The position numbers and the translations under genes are program-made. DNA of 64,000 nt. Source: Rhodospirillales bacterium (GTDB lineage Bacteria > Pseudomonadota > Alphaproteobacteria > Rhodospirillales > Casp-alpha2). The stretch is from contig JAEPMA010000010.1 of NCBI GenBank assembly GCA_017644185.1, forward strand, positions 55,785 through 119,784, in the 5' to 3' direction. Of this stretch, positions 44,168-53,400 are shown piece by piece. Below the pieces are notes generated by a model. The model saw only the letters and a list, made by a program, of their open reading frames with translations. It searched no databases and was not told the origin of the DNA. How positions within the stretch are numbered: the stretch's first letter is position 1; every line of letters starts with the position of its first letter.

Positions 44168-46174
44168 ATGAACCGTCGCGAACGACGTCGCCGCGAAAGT
44201 CTCGGCATGGAGGCCGGAGAGCCGGTTCCGGCCCGGTCCATCAACGCTGCCAAGGCGCGGGTGAAGTCCGCCGAAAAGCGGCTCGACGCCGGTGACAGCG
44301 CTGGTGCGCTGGCGGCGCTCAAGGAAGCGCAGTCGCTCGATCCCCGGAACGCACGTGCCTGGTTTTTACAGGCGATGCTGGACCTGAACGCGGGCCGCGT
44401 CACCGAAGCGGGCGATGCCATCCTTAAAGCGTCCCTGATCGACGAGAAGGACGTCACGATCCACGCCAACTGCGCGGCGATCATGAACCTGTGCGGCCGC
44501 CCGATGGAGGCGGAAGCGTCGGCGCGATTCGTGCTTGAGCTGCAACCCGACATGCCGGAGGCGTATTGCAATCTGGGTGTCGCGCTGGAGGCGCAGGGCA
44601 AGGTCGCCGATGCGCGAGAAGCCCTGACGAAGGCCATCGACTTGAGGCCCGGGTATGCGGATGCACTGTTATCTCTCGGGAATATGTGGTTTCGGGCGGG
44701 GGATTACATGTCGGCGGCGGAAAGCTATGCCGACGCGGTCAAGGCCAGGCCGGAAAACGTCATGGCCAAGACCAATCTCGCGATCGCGCTCAGGCATCTG
44801 GGTGAGCTGGCGGCTGCCGAACAGCAGTGCGTGGAGGCGATCAGCCTCGATCAAGCGTATGCGGAGGCGCACAACGCATTAGGCAACGTGCGGCTGCAGC
44901 TGGGGGATGTGCCGGGCGCCGTGCGTGCGTTCCAGGATGCGATCCAGCGCCGGGAAACCTATCCGGAAGCCCGCGCCAACCTGGCGGGGGCCAAATTCAA
45001 GGCGGGGGATTTCGAGGGGGCGGAGGACGCCTATGTCGACCTGCTGGAGCGTCACCCCGAGTTTGCCGAAGCGGCGCTTGGGCTTGGGGTCGTATTGCTG
45101 TCGCAGGGGCGCTTGGAAGATGCCGAAAGACGGTTCCGCCGGGCTGTCGAAATCCGCCCGTCACTCGGCGAAGCGTGGATGAACCTCGTCGATGCCGGGG
45201 GCAAGGATGTCGCCGACGACGATATCAAGGTCTTGAGGGAAAGAAGCGAGGACTCGCGCCTGGCCGAGGAAGACCGGATCGCGTTTCTGTTCGCGCTGGG
45301 TAGTGCCGAGGACGCGAAGGGCAATTACGCGGCTGCATTCGAGGCGTATCGCAAGGGTAACGAGCGTCGGCATCGCCTGGCCGAGACCGCGGGGACGGCC
45401 TTTGTTGCGGATGAGTTTAATGAAGAAATAACTAGTGTTATCAATTCAATAAGCAAAGAAGTTCTATCAAAGCTAGAGGGGTTCGGTGACGCCGAAGCGG
45501 AGATGATCTTCATCTGCGGCATGCCCCGTTCGGGGACCACCCTGGTGGAGCAGGTCCTGGCCGCGCACCCGGCCGTCACCGGGGCGGGTGAGGTGGATAT
45601 CCTGAGCGGGCTTCCCGACGACTATCCGGCAGAAGTCGCCGATCTGGATGCGGCGCGCGCGCGTCTGATGGCGGATACCTATCTTCAACGCCTGCCGGTG
45701 CAGCCCCGCGACGGCGTTCGGGTGACCGACAAGACGCCGCAGAACGTGTTCTTCCTGGGATTGATCCAGGTACTCTTCCCGAAAGCCAAGATCATCCATT
45801 GCCGCCGCGATGCGCGCGATGTGGCGTTGTCGTGTTATTTCCAGAACTTCAAGGCGGGCGGGCTCGATTGGGCGACGCGTTTCGACGATATCCACGCCTA
45901 TGCCGCGGCGGAAGAGCGGATCATGGCACATTGGCGCGACCAACTGTCGATCGGCTTACATGAAGTCGCCTATGAGGATATGGTCGCCGATACGGAATCC
46001 GTTAGCCGCAAACTACTGGAGTTCTGCGGGCTCGCGTGGGATGACGCGGTGCTGAAACCGCACGAGAACACCGGCACCGTGCTGACCGCCTCCAACTGGC
46101 AGGTGCGCAAGCCGGTTTATACGTCCGCGGTCGGGCGTTGGAAGAATTACGAGGGCCTGCTGGGTGACGGCTGA
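44168..46174 (+). CDS. TPR-repeat sulfotransferase-domain protein
   Basis: The 668-residue protein has about ten tetratricopeptide repeats (about 30-400) with the usual W/G/Y/A/P pattern. A linker and a sulfotransferase domain (about 445-665) follow. The PAPS-binding loop G-M-P-R-S-G-T-T-L-V-E-Q starts at about 451, and the 3'-phosphate-binding region has H-C-R-R-D-A-R-D-V-A-L-S. The domain would transfer sulfate from PAPS to an unidentified acceptor, possibly a peptide or glycan bound by the TPR region. I use the ATG at 44168 with GGGGAG. Bases 45411-45476 (the linker) are unusually AT-rich. It overlaps the ELM1-like gene by 11 bases. Confidence 0.87.
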   Translation: MNRRERRRRESLGMEAGEPVPARSINAAKARVKSAEKRLDAGDSAGALAALKEAQSLDPRNARAWFLQAMLDLNAGRVTEAGDAILKASLIDEKDVTIHANCAAIMNLCGRPMEAEASARFVLELQPDMPEAYCNLGVALEAQGKVADAREALTKAIDLRPGYADALLSLGNMWFRAGDYMSAAESYADAVKARPENVMAKTNLAIALRHLGELAAAEQQCVEAISLDQAYAEAHNALGNVRLQLGDVPGAVRAFQDAIQRRETYPEARANLAGAKFKAGDFEGAEDAYVDLLERHPEFAEAALGLGVVLLSQGRLEDAERRFRRAVEIRPSLGEAWMNLVDAGGKDVADDDIKVLRERSEDSRLAEEDRIAFLFALGSAEDAKGNYAAAFEAYRKGNERRHRLAETAGTAFVADEFNEEITSVINSISKEVLSKLEGFGDAEAEMIFICGMPRSGTTLVEQVLAAHPAVTGAGEVDILSGLPDDYPAEVADLDAARARLMADTYLQRLPVQPRDGVRVTDKTPQNVFFLGLIQVLFPKAKIIHCRRDARDVALSCYFQNFKAGGLDWATRFDDIHAYAAAEERIMAHWRDQLSIGLHEVAYEDMVADTESVSRKLLEFCGLAWDDAVLKPHENTGTVLTASNWQVRKPVYTSAVGRWKNYEGLLGDG

Positions 46175-47132
46175 GGGCGATATCTGGGTTCTTTTGGACG
46201 ACCGGGCTGGGAACCGGTCACAAGCGCTGGGCGTGGCCGAGCGGTTGGGTCTTGCGTTCCGAGAGATGGAAATTCGTTACGCCGCGATGGCGAACCTGCC
46301 GAACGCCATGCTCGGGGCTTCGATCTCGGGGCTCGACAAGGATTCCAGGACGCAACTGCATGCGCCATGGCCGAAATTGGTGATCGCGGCAGGGCGCCGC
46401 ACGGCCCCCGTGGCACGCTGGATCAAGAAACAAAGCGGAGATGAGGCGAAGATTGTGCAGGTCATGGACCCGGGCAGCGGGGACGCGGCGTTCGATCTGA
46501 TCTGCCGCCCGGCGCACGATGCGGGCATCAAGACCGGCCCCAATATCCTGACCATCGCCGCCGCACCGCACCGGATCGGCGCCGAAATGCTCGATGCGGC
46601 GCGGGAGTTATGGCGCCCGCAGGTCGCGGACCTGTCTGAACCGCGCATCGCGTTGCTGATCGGTGGCTCGACGCGGAAACACGACTTCACGCCCGCCATG
46701 GGGCGATTGCTGGCCACGGCTGCGAGTGATGCGGTGGCCGGTCTCGGTGGCAGTTTGATGGTCACCACCAGCCGCCGTACCGGTGAGGCCGTTGACGCGA
46801 TCAGCCAGGCATTGAAGGGGCCGCACCGCCTTTATCACTGGGACCAGGGCGGCGAGAACCCGTATCCGGGCTATCTGGCATTGGCCGACGCGGTGATCGT
46901 GACGGGGGAATCGGTCTCAATGTGTTCGGAGGCGGTGGCGTCGGGCAAACCCGTTTATATCGCGGCGCCGGCGGGGTTGATCTCCGACAAGCATCACCGC
47001 CTGCACGAAACGCTCTGTCGGGGCGGGCATGCGCGGATATTCGATGGCCGCCTGTCGCTCGACTGGACACCCAAACCCCTCGACGCCGCCGAAGATATCG
47101 TGGGTGAGATCAGGAAGCGGGGTTTCGTCTGA
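46164..47132 (+). CDS. ELM1-like protein (mitochondrial fission ELM1 family)
   Basis: The 322-residue protein resembles the DUF1022/ELM1 family: W-V-L-L-D-D-R-A-G-N-R-S-Q-A-L-G at the N-terminus, V-I-A-A-G-R-R-T-A-P-V-A near residue 72, and L-I-G-G-S-T-R-K near 165. T-G-E-S-V-S-M-C-S-E-A follows at about 250. The layout is that of a GT-B-type glycosyltransferase fold, with the G-E-S-x-S-M-x-S-E motif in the usual nucleotide-sugar position; bacterial function is unproven. The GTG lies inside the sulfotransferase gene's end. The stop overlaps the next start (TGATG), so three genes are tightly coupled. Confidence 0.85.
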   Translation: MTAEGDIWVLLDDRAGNRSQALGVAERLGLAFREMEIRYAAMANLPNAMLGASISGLDKDSRTQLHAPWPKLVIAAGRRTAPVARWIKKQSGDEAKIVQVMDPGSGDAAFDLICRPAHDAGIKTGPNILTIAAAPHRIGAEMLDAARELWRPQVADLSEPRIALLIGGSTRKHDFTPAMGRLLATAASDAVAGLGGSLMVTTSRRTGEAVDAISQALKGPHRLYHWDQGGENPYPGYLALADAVIVTGESVSMCSEAVASGKPVYIAAPAGLISDKHHRLHETLCRGGHARIFDGRLSLDWTPKPLDAAEDIVGEIRKRGFV

Positions 47133-47917
47133 TGCCGGATCTGTGCGCCAATCTGATGTACCTGTTCACCGAACTCCCCCTGATGGAGAGGTTCGAGGCG
47201 GCGAAGAAGGCCGGGTTCGACCTGGTCGAATACCAGTTCCCCTATGACCACGATGCGACCGACATGCGCTTCGCCATGGACGAGGCGGGGGTCAGGATGC
47301 GTTTGATCAACACGCCTGCCGGTGACCGGAATAAGGGCGAGCGGGGCCTGGCGGCGCTCGCCGACCGGGAAGAAGATTTCCGGGACGGCTTTCTTCTGGC
47401 GCTCTCATACGCGCGTGAACTGGGCTGCCCCCTGATCCACGTGATGGCAGGCGTTGTCCCGGACGATGCGCGTGACTACGCCACCGCGGTCTATGCCGAG
47501 AATCTGCGCATCTGCGCCAGTGCTGGAGAGGCGGCCGACGTCGGCATCGCCATCGAGCCGATCAACGGGATCGATGTGCCGGGTTATCTGTTGCAAAGAA
47601 CCGCGCAGGCGCGCGCCGTCATCGCCACCGTAGGCGAAAACAACCTGACCCTTCAATACGACGCCTACCACGCTTTGATGAACGGCGAGGATCCGATGGA
47701 GGGGCTGCGCGCCAATCTGGATATCATCAGCCACATCCAGATTGCCGGTTTTCCGGGACGGGCCGAGCCGATTTCGGACGAGGGTTACGATTTCGGCAGC
47801 TTCATCGAGCTTTGCGACACGATCGGATACACTGGCGCCATCGGTTGCGAATACACGCCCGCGAACGGCACGGAAGCAGGGCTCGCGTGGGCGTCGCGTT
47901 ACGGGATCGGCGTCTAA
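47132..47917 (+). CDS. Hydroxypyruvate isomerase-family TIM-barrel protein
   Basis: The 261-residue protein has the sugar-isomerase/endonuclease IV-like barrel of the Hyi/OtnI family. It starts C-A-N-L-M-Y-L-F-T-E, and the metal-binding glutamates lie in I-A-I-E-P-I-N and G-C-E-Y-T-P. An H-I-Q-I-A-G-F-P-G-R segment carries the active-site His and Arg. Family members interconvert hydroxypyruvate and tartronate semialdehyde, or isomerise 2-oxo-tetronate. No glyoxylate carboligase or tartronate semialdehyde reductase gene is adjacent, so the pathway is uncertain. Its stop lies three bases before that of the convergent FAH-family gene. Confidence 0.87.
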   Translation: MPDLCANLMYLFTELPLMERFEAAKKAGFDLVEYQFPYDHDATDMRFAMDEAGVRMRLINTPAGDRNKGERGLAALADREEDFRDGFLLALSYARELGCPLIHVMAGVVPDDARDYATAVYAENLRICASAGEAADVGIAIEPINGIDVPGYLLQRTAQARAVIATVGENNLTLQYDAYHALMNGEDPMEGLRANLDIISHIQIAGFPGRAEPISDEGYDFGSFIELCDTIGYTGAIGCEYTPANGTEAGLAWASRYGIGV

Positions 47918-47920
47918 GAC

Positions 47921-48763
47921 TCAGCCGCCCGTCATTTTATGGCGCTGTTCGCCCAGTTCCTCGATCCCGAAGTTGAGGCTTTCACCCGGTTTCAGGAAGC
48001 GTTGCGGTTTTTTGCCGGAACCGACGCCGGGCGGCGTCCCTGTGGCGATGATGTCGCCGGGCATGAGGGTGATGCGCTCCGACACGAACGCCACCATGTG
48101 GCCGACGTCGAAGATCATCGTCTTGGTGTTCCCCTCCTGCATGCGCTCGCCCGAGACGTCCAGCCACATGTTCAGGTTCTGCACGTCCTTCACATCGTCG
48201 GGCGTGACGAGGTAGGGGCCCAATGGCGCGAAGCCCTTGTAGCTCTTGCCCTTGGTCCACTGGCCGGTGCCCTCGAGCTGCCACGCGCGCTCGGACACGT
48301 CGTTCATGATGGTGAAGCCGGAGACGTATTTCATCGCGTCGGCGCGCGCCACGTGTTCCGCCTGTTTGCCGATGACGATGGTCAGTTCGACTTCCCAGTC
48401 GGTCTTGGTCGAGCCAGGCGGAATGGCGATATCGTCGAAGGGCCCGGTGATCGCATAGGGCGATTTCAGAAAGATCACAGGCTCGTTCGGGAGCGGCATG
48501 TTCAGCTCGGCGGCATGATCGGTGTAGTTGAGGCCGATACAGACGACCTGGCGGATGTCGCCGACCGGTGCGCCGATGCGGACGTCGTTCGAGACTTTGG
48601 GCAGGTCTTCGGGGTTGAGCTTGGCGAGGCGCGCAAGGCGGTCGGGATCGAGCGACGTGCCCGCCAGATCGTCGATCCGGTCGGATAGATCGCGAATATG
48701 ACCGTCAGCATCGATCATGCCCGGCTTCTCGGCGCCGGGGTTGCCGAAACGTACGAATTTCAT
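47921..48763 (-). CDS. Fumarylacetoacetate hydrolase-family protein
   Basis: The protein has 280 residues, with a short N-terminal domain and the FAH barrel. Metal-ligand motif D-W-E-V-E-L is followed by N-D-V-S-E-R and the G-x-A-P-L-G-P-Y-L-V strand. D-I-I-A-T-G-T-P-P-G-V-G closes the fold. Relatives include ureidoglycolate lyase, 2-hydroxyhepta-2,4-diene-1,7-dioate isomerase and oxaloacetate decarboxylases; the sequence does not separate these. It is divergent from the MarR-type gene, whose product may regulate it. Confidence 0.88.
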   Translation of the reverse strand: MKFVRFGNPGAEKPGMIDADGHIRDLSDRIDDLAGTSLDPDRLARLAKLNPEDLPKVSNDVRIGAPVGDIRQVVCIGLNYTDHAAELNMPLPNEPVIFLKSPYAITGPFDDIAIPPGSTKTDWEVELTIVIGKQAEHVARADAMKYVSGFTIMNDVSERAWQLEGTGQWTKGKSYKGFAPLGPYLVTPDDVKDVQNLNMWLDVSGERMQEGNTKTMIFDVGHMVAFVSERITLMPGDIIATGTPPGVGSGKKPQRFLKPGESLNFGIEELGEQRHKMTGG

Positions 48764-48918
48764 GATGTCTCACCACTCCGAGGATTTGTTTTTTCCAGCT
48801 TATGCCCCGCAGCCCGGGACGTCCACGGATCGTTGGAATTTTTGGCTAATGTGATGAAAATCATATGCAATTCAAGGTATTCACCGTATCTCCGACGAAA
48901 CCATCAGGAGTGACAACC

Positions 48919-49374
48919 TTGAGTATCGCATACCGGGAACTGACCCACCTCGTCGAACGTCTGCACCGCCGTCTGCTCGACGTGGTCCGCGCCGAGCTGA
49001 CGCGCGCCGACATTCATGACCTCAACGGCGTGCAGGCGTTACTGCTGGCCAACGTCGGCGAGGGTGAGATCGCGGTCCGCGATCTGGTCGAGCGCGGCTA
49101 TTATCTCGGCTCGAACGTGTCCTACAACCTGCGCAAGCTGACCGAGCTTGGATACCTGAAACAGAAACCCACCAAGCACGACCGCCGCTCCGTCACGGTG
49201 ATCCCGACCGACAAGGCGAAGAAAGCCGTCGCCGCGGTCCGCGCCGGTGAGGAAGTGCACGCGAAACAATACCGCGAAGCGCTCTCCGGCCTCGCCGATA
49301 CGGAAACGGTGTGTGAGGCCCTCAAGCACCTGGAACACGTCTGGACGGAAAACCTCGCCCGCACGGGCGGGTGA
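48919..49374 (+). CDS. MarR-family regulator, LdtR-like
   Basis: The 151-residue winged-helix protein has an R-G-Y-Y-L-G-S-N-V-S-Y-N-L-R-K-L recognition helix and a wing with H-D-R-R-S-V-T-V, flanked by dimerisation helices. The recognition helix and wing strongly recall the LdtR group of alphaproteobacterial MarR proteins, known in Liberibacter to control an L,D-transpeptidase gene. The TTG start at 48919 has AGGAG in good position; an ATG at 48865 lacks one. Its target here is not apparent; the divergent FAH-family gene is a candidate. Confidence 0.82.
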   Translation: MSIAYRELTHLVERLHRRLLDVVRAELTRADIHDLNGVQALLLANVGEGEIAVRDLVERGYYLGSNVSYNLRKLTELGYLKQKPTKHDRRSVTVIPTDKAKKAVAAVRAGEEVHAKQYREALSGLADTETVCEALKHLEHVWTENLARTGG

Positions 49375-49382
49375 GGGCGGAT

Positions 49383-50255
49383 TTAGAGCTTCGGCGCGCC
49401 GCGTTCCCGCCAGATGATGTAAAGCCCACTCGCGACAATCACGCCCGCGCCGACAAATGCCGCGCGGTCCGGTACTTCATTCCAGATCAACCATCCAAGT
49501 GACGTTGCCCACACAAGGCCGGAATAATCCAGCGGCGCGACCAACGCCGCTGGGGCGAGCCGGAATGCCTGCGTCATCATCGTCATGCCCGCGGTGCCGA
49601 ACAGGGCAATCGCGACAAAGAACCAGAGATCGTCGAGGCGGACCGGCTGCCAGACGAACGGCACCACGAATGCACTCAGGAGCGCGCTGGCACCCGTCAG
49701 ATAGAGCAGCATCGTCCAGACACTCTCGCGGGGATCGACCCAGCGGGCACTCAGCATCAGCAAAGCGTAAATGAACGCGGTCGAGACCGGGAGCAACGAC
49801 ACCAACTGAAACGCTTCCGAACCCGGCCGAATGACGATGAGCACGCCGATGAAACCGGTAACCACCGCAAGCCAGCGGCGCCCGCCGACATGCTCACTCA
49901 GGAAAATTGCGGAAATCGCGGTGATGAACAGGGGGGCGACGAAGATCAGCGCGGTCGCCTCGGCGAGATCAAGGTAGATAAAACTCGTGAAGAACATGAT
50001 CGTCGCCACGATCCACAGAAACCCGCGGAAAAAATGTGCCGCCGGCCGGTGAGAGCGTAACGCACCAACACCGCCGATCTTCACGGTGAGCGCGATGGCG
50101 AAAGGCAGGGCGATCAAGTTGCGCAGAAACAGAATCTGCAGGGGGGAGTAGTCTTGAACGAGAAACTTCGCGAGCGCGTCATTGGCGCTCAGGCAGGCGA
50201 CACCCGCGCACATCATGAATGCCCCAGCGATCGATCTGTCCTGTGACCTCGTCAC
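49383..50255 (-). CDS. DMT-superfamily transporter (two EamA domains)
   Basis: The 290-residue membrane protein has ten hydrophobic segments in two EamA repeats. The first contains the F-L-R-N-L-I-A-L-P-F loop and E-A-T-A-L-I-F-V-A-P-L-F-I segments. The second contains A-P-A-A-L-V-A-P-L-D-Y-S-G-L-V-W, the same motif in the second repeat. Family members export amino acids, nucleobases or related small metabolites; the substrate is unknown. The LysR-type gene is divergent from it across a 179-base AT-rich gap and is its probable regulator. Confidence 0.9.
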   Translation of the reverse strand: MTRSQDRSIAGAFMMCAGVACLSANDALAKFLVQDYSPLQILFLRNLIALPFAIALTVKIGGVGALRSHRPAAHFFRGFLWIVATIMFFTSFIYLDLAEATALIFVAPLFITAISAIFLSEHVGGRRWLAVVTGFIGVLIVIRPGSEAFQLVSLLPVSTAFIYALLMLSARWVDPRESVWTMLLYLTGASALLSAFVVPFVWQPVRLDDLWFFVAIALFGTAGMTMMTQAFRLAPAALVAPLDYSGLVWATSLGWLIWNEVPDRAAFVGAGVIVASGLYIIWRERGAPKL

Positions 50256-50434
50256 GGCATGGGGCGAGCCGACCGTTGTTGAAAGCCGTCTCCTCCGGAA
50301 TGTTTGTGTGTCGAAGTGCCATTCATTGGCTTCTCCTGCGATTTCAGTTCGGCAAGGGTAGGTTTTGAAGCGTTTTCTGTAAAATATATAAAAAAGAGTA
50401 TATTGATATCTAAAGTATATTATAGGTGAGAGAA

Positions 50435-51319
50435 ATGGACCTCCGGCAAATCAGACAATTCATCGCGGTCGCGGAGGAACTGCACTTCGGCAGAGCGGCC
50501 GAACGGCTGGGGATGACCCAGCCGCCACTCAGCATGGCGATCCGCACCCTCGAAGAAACCCTCGGCGTTGAGTTGTTTCGGCGGACGAAGAGGCGTTGCA
50601 CCCTGACACCGGCGGGGGCGATCTGGCTTGTTCATGCGCGGCAATTACTGGCGGACGCCGAGCGTCTGCCGGCCATCGCGCAACGTGCGGCCCGGGGCGA
50701 GGTCGGCAGGCTGCGGCTCGCATTTGTCACCATCGCCAGCTACACCTTGCTGCCGGATCTCGTGTGCCGGTTTCGCGATGCCTTTCCGGGTGTGCGGGTC
50801 GAATTGCGCGAGGCGACAAGCGACGTCCAGTTCGAGGCGCTCTCGGATGATGAGATCGATGCCGGCATCATCATCCGGCCGGCTCAGGATCTTCGATCGA
50901 CATTCATGTCACGCCCGCTTCTGAGCGAACCGCTGGTAGCCGTGGTGCCGGATAAACTGGCGGCCTCGCTGGGGGACGGCCCCGGGCCCATCGCTTTCGA
51001 GCAAATAGCCGATGCCCCGCTGATCTTTTTTCCGCGCCATTTCGCACCTGCCTATTTCGACATCGTGGCTGATTATTACGAAGCGCACGGCAGGCCGCTG
51101 CAGATTTATCAAGAAGCCATCCAGATGCAGACCATCATCGGCCTTGTGGCGGCGGGGTTAGGTATTTCCCTGGTGCCGCAGTCGATGACGGCGATGAACC
51201 GGAACGGCGCCCGTTACCTGACGCTTGCGGGGACGCCGCCGCAAATCGAGGTGCATATGATTTGGAAGAAGGACGACGAACAGCCGGCGCTGCGGTCTTT
51301 CCTGAGCCTTTTGGAATAG
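50435..51319 (+). CDS. LysR-family transcriptional regulator
   Basis: The 294-residue regulator has an N-terminal helix-turn-helix (Q-F-I-A-V-A-E-E-L-H-F-G-R-A-A-E-R-L, then Q-P-P-L-S-M-A-I-R-T-L-E) and a two-lobed effector domain. The L-R-L-A-F-V-T-I-A-S-Y-T-L-L-P start and the late G-L-V-A-A-G-L-G-I-S-L-V-P segment are standard. The ATG at 50435 has GAGAG upstream; a GTG three codons earlier is possible. The gap before it (50340-50425) is AT-rich with two GTATATT copies, a plausible promoter/operator area for this gene and the divergent DMT exporter. Confidence 0.9.
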   Translation: MDLRQIRQFIAVAEELHFGRAAERLGMTQPPLSMAIRTLEETLGVELFRRTKRRCTLTPAGAIWLVHARQLLADAERLPAIAQRAARGEVGRLRLAFVTIASYTLLPDLVCRFRDAFPGVRVELREATSDVQFEALSDDEIDAGIIIRPAQDLRSTFMSRPLLSEPLVAVVPDKLAASLGDGPGPIAFEQIADAPLIFFPRHFAPAYFDIVADYYEAHGRPLQIYQEAIQMQTIIGLVAAGLGISLVPQSMTAMNRNGARYLTLAGTPPQIEVHMIWKKDDEQPALRSFLSLLE

Positions 51320-51332
51320 CCGGCGCGACGGC

Positions 51333-53171
51333 TCAGATACCGATTTCCTCGATATCGCGGGCGTTGAAGTAGGGAAGGTCGTCATCTTTTGAGCATCCCA
51401 GCGTGACGATCCGTTCGGTGATCTTGATCGCGCGCTGGTATTTGGTTTCGCAGTCGCCGCGATCCAGTTCGTTCAGAACCGGTCCGACAATCGCGGCACC
51501 GTAGTTCGCCTGGAGGGTGCGGACCTCTCGGCGCGTATCCAGTCCGTCGGCAATCCAGCCGAGATTGAACTCCATCTGCCGCGCGACTTCGCGGCCGTTG
51601 GCAATCAGTTCGCGGCGCACTTCGGCTTCCGTCCTGAGTGTTTCTTCCCAGTACTGGCTCTCGCTCTCGGCACTTTCCGGCGACGACCGGACAAATGCCT
51701 CGCAAAACAGCAGATAGGCGATTTCCTTCTCGTTGGCCGTCCGCCAGGCGCTGTCGGCGAGACTGTTCCACACCGATACGTTCAGGCCGTCGTATATCTC
51801 GGGTACGCGCGAGAAGAAGATGCGATGCAGTTTGTTGTCGTTGAAGGTGAGATCGAGCCGCCGTTCCTTATAGATATCGATGGCCGAATACTTGCCGCAG
51901 ACCGGACAGGCATCGCCGTCGGTATCGCCCTTGCGGTAAATGTGGGAACACGGGCGTCCCTTGGAGATATCGTTCTTGCACAGAAGGTAGGTTTCGGGTT
52001 GCTCCTCGTCATCCTGTTGCTGGCCGATCCAGTTGAACCGGTTCTGAAACTGCAGGTATGAGCGGGGTGGGCTCCAAAGCATCCACTTCAGCTTTTCGAC
52101 CGGGCCGAACGTCGTCCAGTTGGAACTGACGTCGATAATGACGCATTCCTTTTTTTCGGGCGAGGACCGAAGACCGCGGCCGACGGATTGTCCCCACAGC
52201 ACCTTGGAAAGCGTCGGGCGCATGTGAACGATGATATTGCACTCGGGATTGTCCCATCCTTCCGTCAGAACGCCGACCGAGACGAGCGCCTCGATATCCC
52301 CCTTGTCGTGTCCGGCAAGGATACGACGGCGTTCGCGGAGCGGCGTGCCTGCGGTGATGATCGCAGTGCTGATTCCGATTTCGCGAAGCCGTTCTTCGGT
52401 GATTTCCGCGACTCGTATGTCGGGGCAGAACCAGGCCGATACCGGTGTTGCGCCGAGCGCCGCGCGTTCTTCGAGGTAGGCATGGGTCGCATAGTCGAGC
52501 ATCGACGATTTGATGATTTCATCCGTCAGCCGGGAGACCGGAAATTCCCCCGAACTCACGTCGATATCGTCCAGGTCCAGATCGTGTACGAAATGCGGCC
52601 GATACCTCGGCTTGACGAGAATTCCCTCGTTGATCAGGTCCTGAATGTCAGCGCAGTCGATAATGGCATCGAAAGCCAGGCTCAACTGATCGCGCTGATC
52701 GCCCGTACGCCGTTCCGGGGAGGCCGTCAGTCCCATAAAATGGGCATCCTGTTTCCCCTGGTCGCGGAACAGGTCGATGATCCGCCGGTAACCGCTGCCA
52801 TTCGGCGAAACCCGGTGCGCTTCGTCGACGATGACTAGGTCGGCCTTGGGGATCGCGTCTTCCAGAACGTCCCGCGCGCGCATGCTTGTGGATAGCAGAA
52901 TATCGTAGTCCGTGAACGCTTCGCCCTTGTCCGAGACTTTCAGTGTCTTGACCCGCCGGCCCTTTGACAGGGCCGATTGAAGTTGATCGAGCAAGACCAG
53001 CCGATGGCACAGCACGAGCACCTTCTTGCCGGTATAGAAGCGGTCGATAATTTCCCGGGCAAGAACCGTTTTACCGGCGCCGGTGGGTGCTTTCAGGATA
53101 AATCGTTTGTAGCTCGCCAGAATGGACGGAAAGTCGTCGATGATCGTCTGCTGCCAACGCCGGAGGTCCAT
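51333..53171 (-). CDS. RadD-like superfamily II DNA helicase
   Basis: The 612-residue helicase has Walker A A-P-T-G-A-G-K-T near residue 29, I-V-D-E-A-H-R (DEAH-type motif II) and L-T-A-S-P-E-R motif III. A second RecA-like domain has V-G-V-L-T-E-G-W-D and Q-S-V-G-R-G-L-R. A C-x-n-C and C-P-V-C-G zinc-ribbon-like segment (about 395-430) and a helical C-terminus follow. The order resembles E. coli RadD/YejH, a recombination-associated helicase-like protein, but the C-terminal part differs and orthology is not certain. It could also be part of a restriction-like system; no methylase is adjacent. Confidence 0.75.
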   Translation of the reverse strand: MDLRRWQQTIIDDFPSILASYKRFILKAPTGAGKTVLAREIIDRFYTGKKVLVLCHRLVLLDQLQSALSKGRRVKTLKVSDKGEAFTDYDILLSTSMRARDVLEDAIPKADLVIVDEAHRVSPNGSGYRRIIDLFRDQGKQDAHFMGLTASPERRTGDQRDQLSLAFDAIIDCADIQDLINEGILVKPRYRPHFVHDLDLDDIDVSSGEFPVSRLTDEIIKSSMLDYATHAYLEERAALGATPVSAWFCPDIRVAEITEERLREIGISTAIITAGTPLRERRRILAGHDKGDIEALVSVGVLTEGWDNPECNIIVHMRPTLSKVLWGQSVGRGLRSSPEKKECVIIDVSSNWTTFGPVEKLKWMLWSPPRSYLQFQNRFNWIGQQQDDEEQPETYLLCKNDISKGRPCSHIYRKGDTDGDACPVCGKYSAIDIYKERRLDLTFNDNKLHRIFFSRVPEIYDGLNVSVWNSLADSAWRTANEKEIAYLLFCEAFVRSSPESAESESQYWEETLRTEAEVRRELIANGREVARQMEFNLGWIADGLDTRREVRTLQANYGAAIVGPVLNELDRGDCETKYQRAIKITERIVTLGCSKDDDLPYFNARDIEEIGI

Positions 53172-53315
53172 ACTTCAATAATTCTTTCTTGTTGATTTGC
53201 GGCAGGCGTTCCGGCGCAAGGCACCTGAAACGAACAGTTTAACGTGGTAGAGGGACTTTTTGTAGCGCCACGTTCATCGCGCGCGCAGGTGGGTGTGGGT
53301 ACGTACTGCGCAATT

Positions 53316-53386
53316 GTCATTCCCGCGAACGCGGGAACCCAGCCTTACCGTCGTTTAATCTGGGTCCCCGCGTTCGCGGGGATGAC
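53316..53386. repeat. Palindromic repeat, family A
   Basis: The left arm at 53316-53342 (GTCATTCCCGCG to GGAACCCAG) and the right arm at 53360-53386 (CTGGGTCCCCGC to GGGGATGAC) are complementary over 27 bases with two mismatches, around a 17-base loop. Each arm also contains its own CCCGCG/CGCGGG palindrome. It lies 14 bases beyond the parE stop and probably ends that transcript. Confidence 0.8.
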
Positions 53387-53400
53387 GCCATTCTCGAAAT

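Noticed and set aside
51333..53171. The RadD-like helicase as part of a restriction or phage-defence system
   Set aside because: The neighbours are a LysR gene and parE, and no methylase, nuclease or defence gene is adjacent. A repair-type helicase explains it better.
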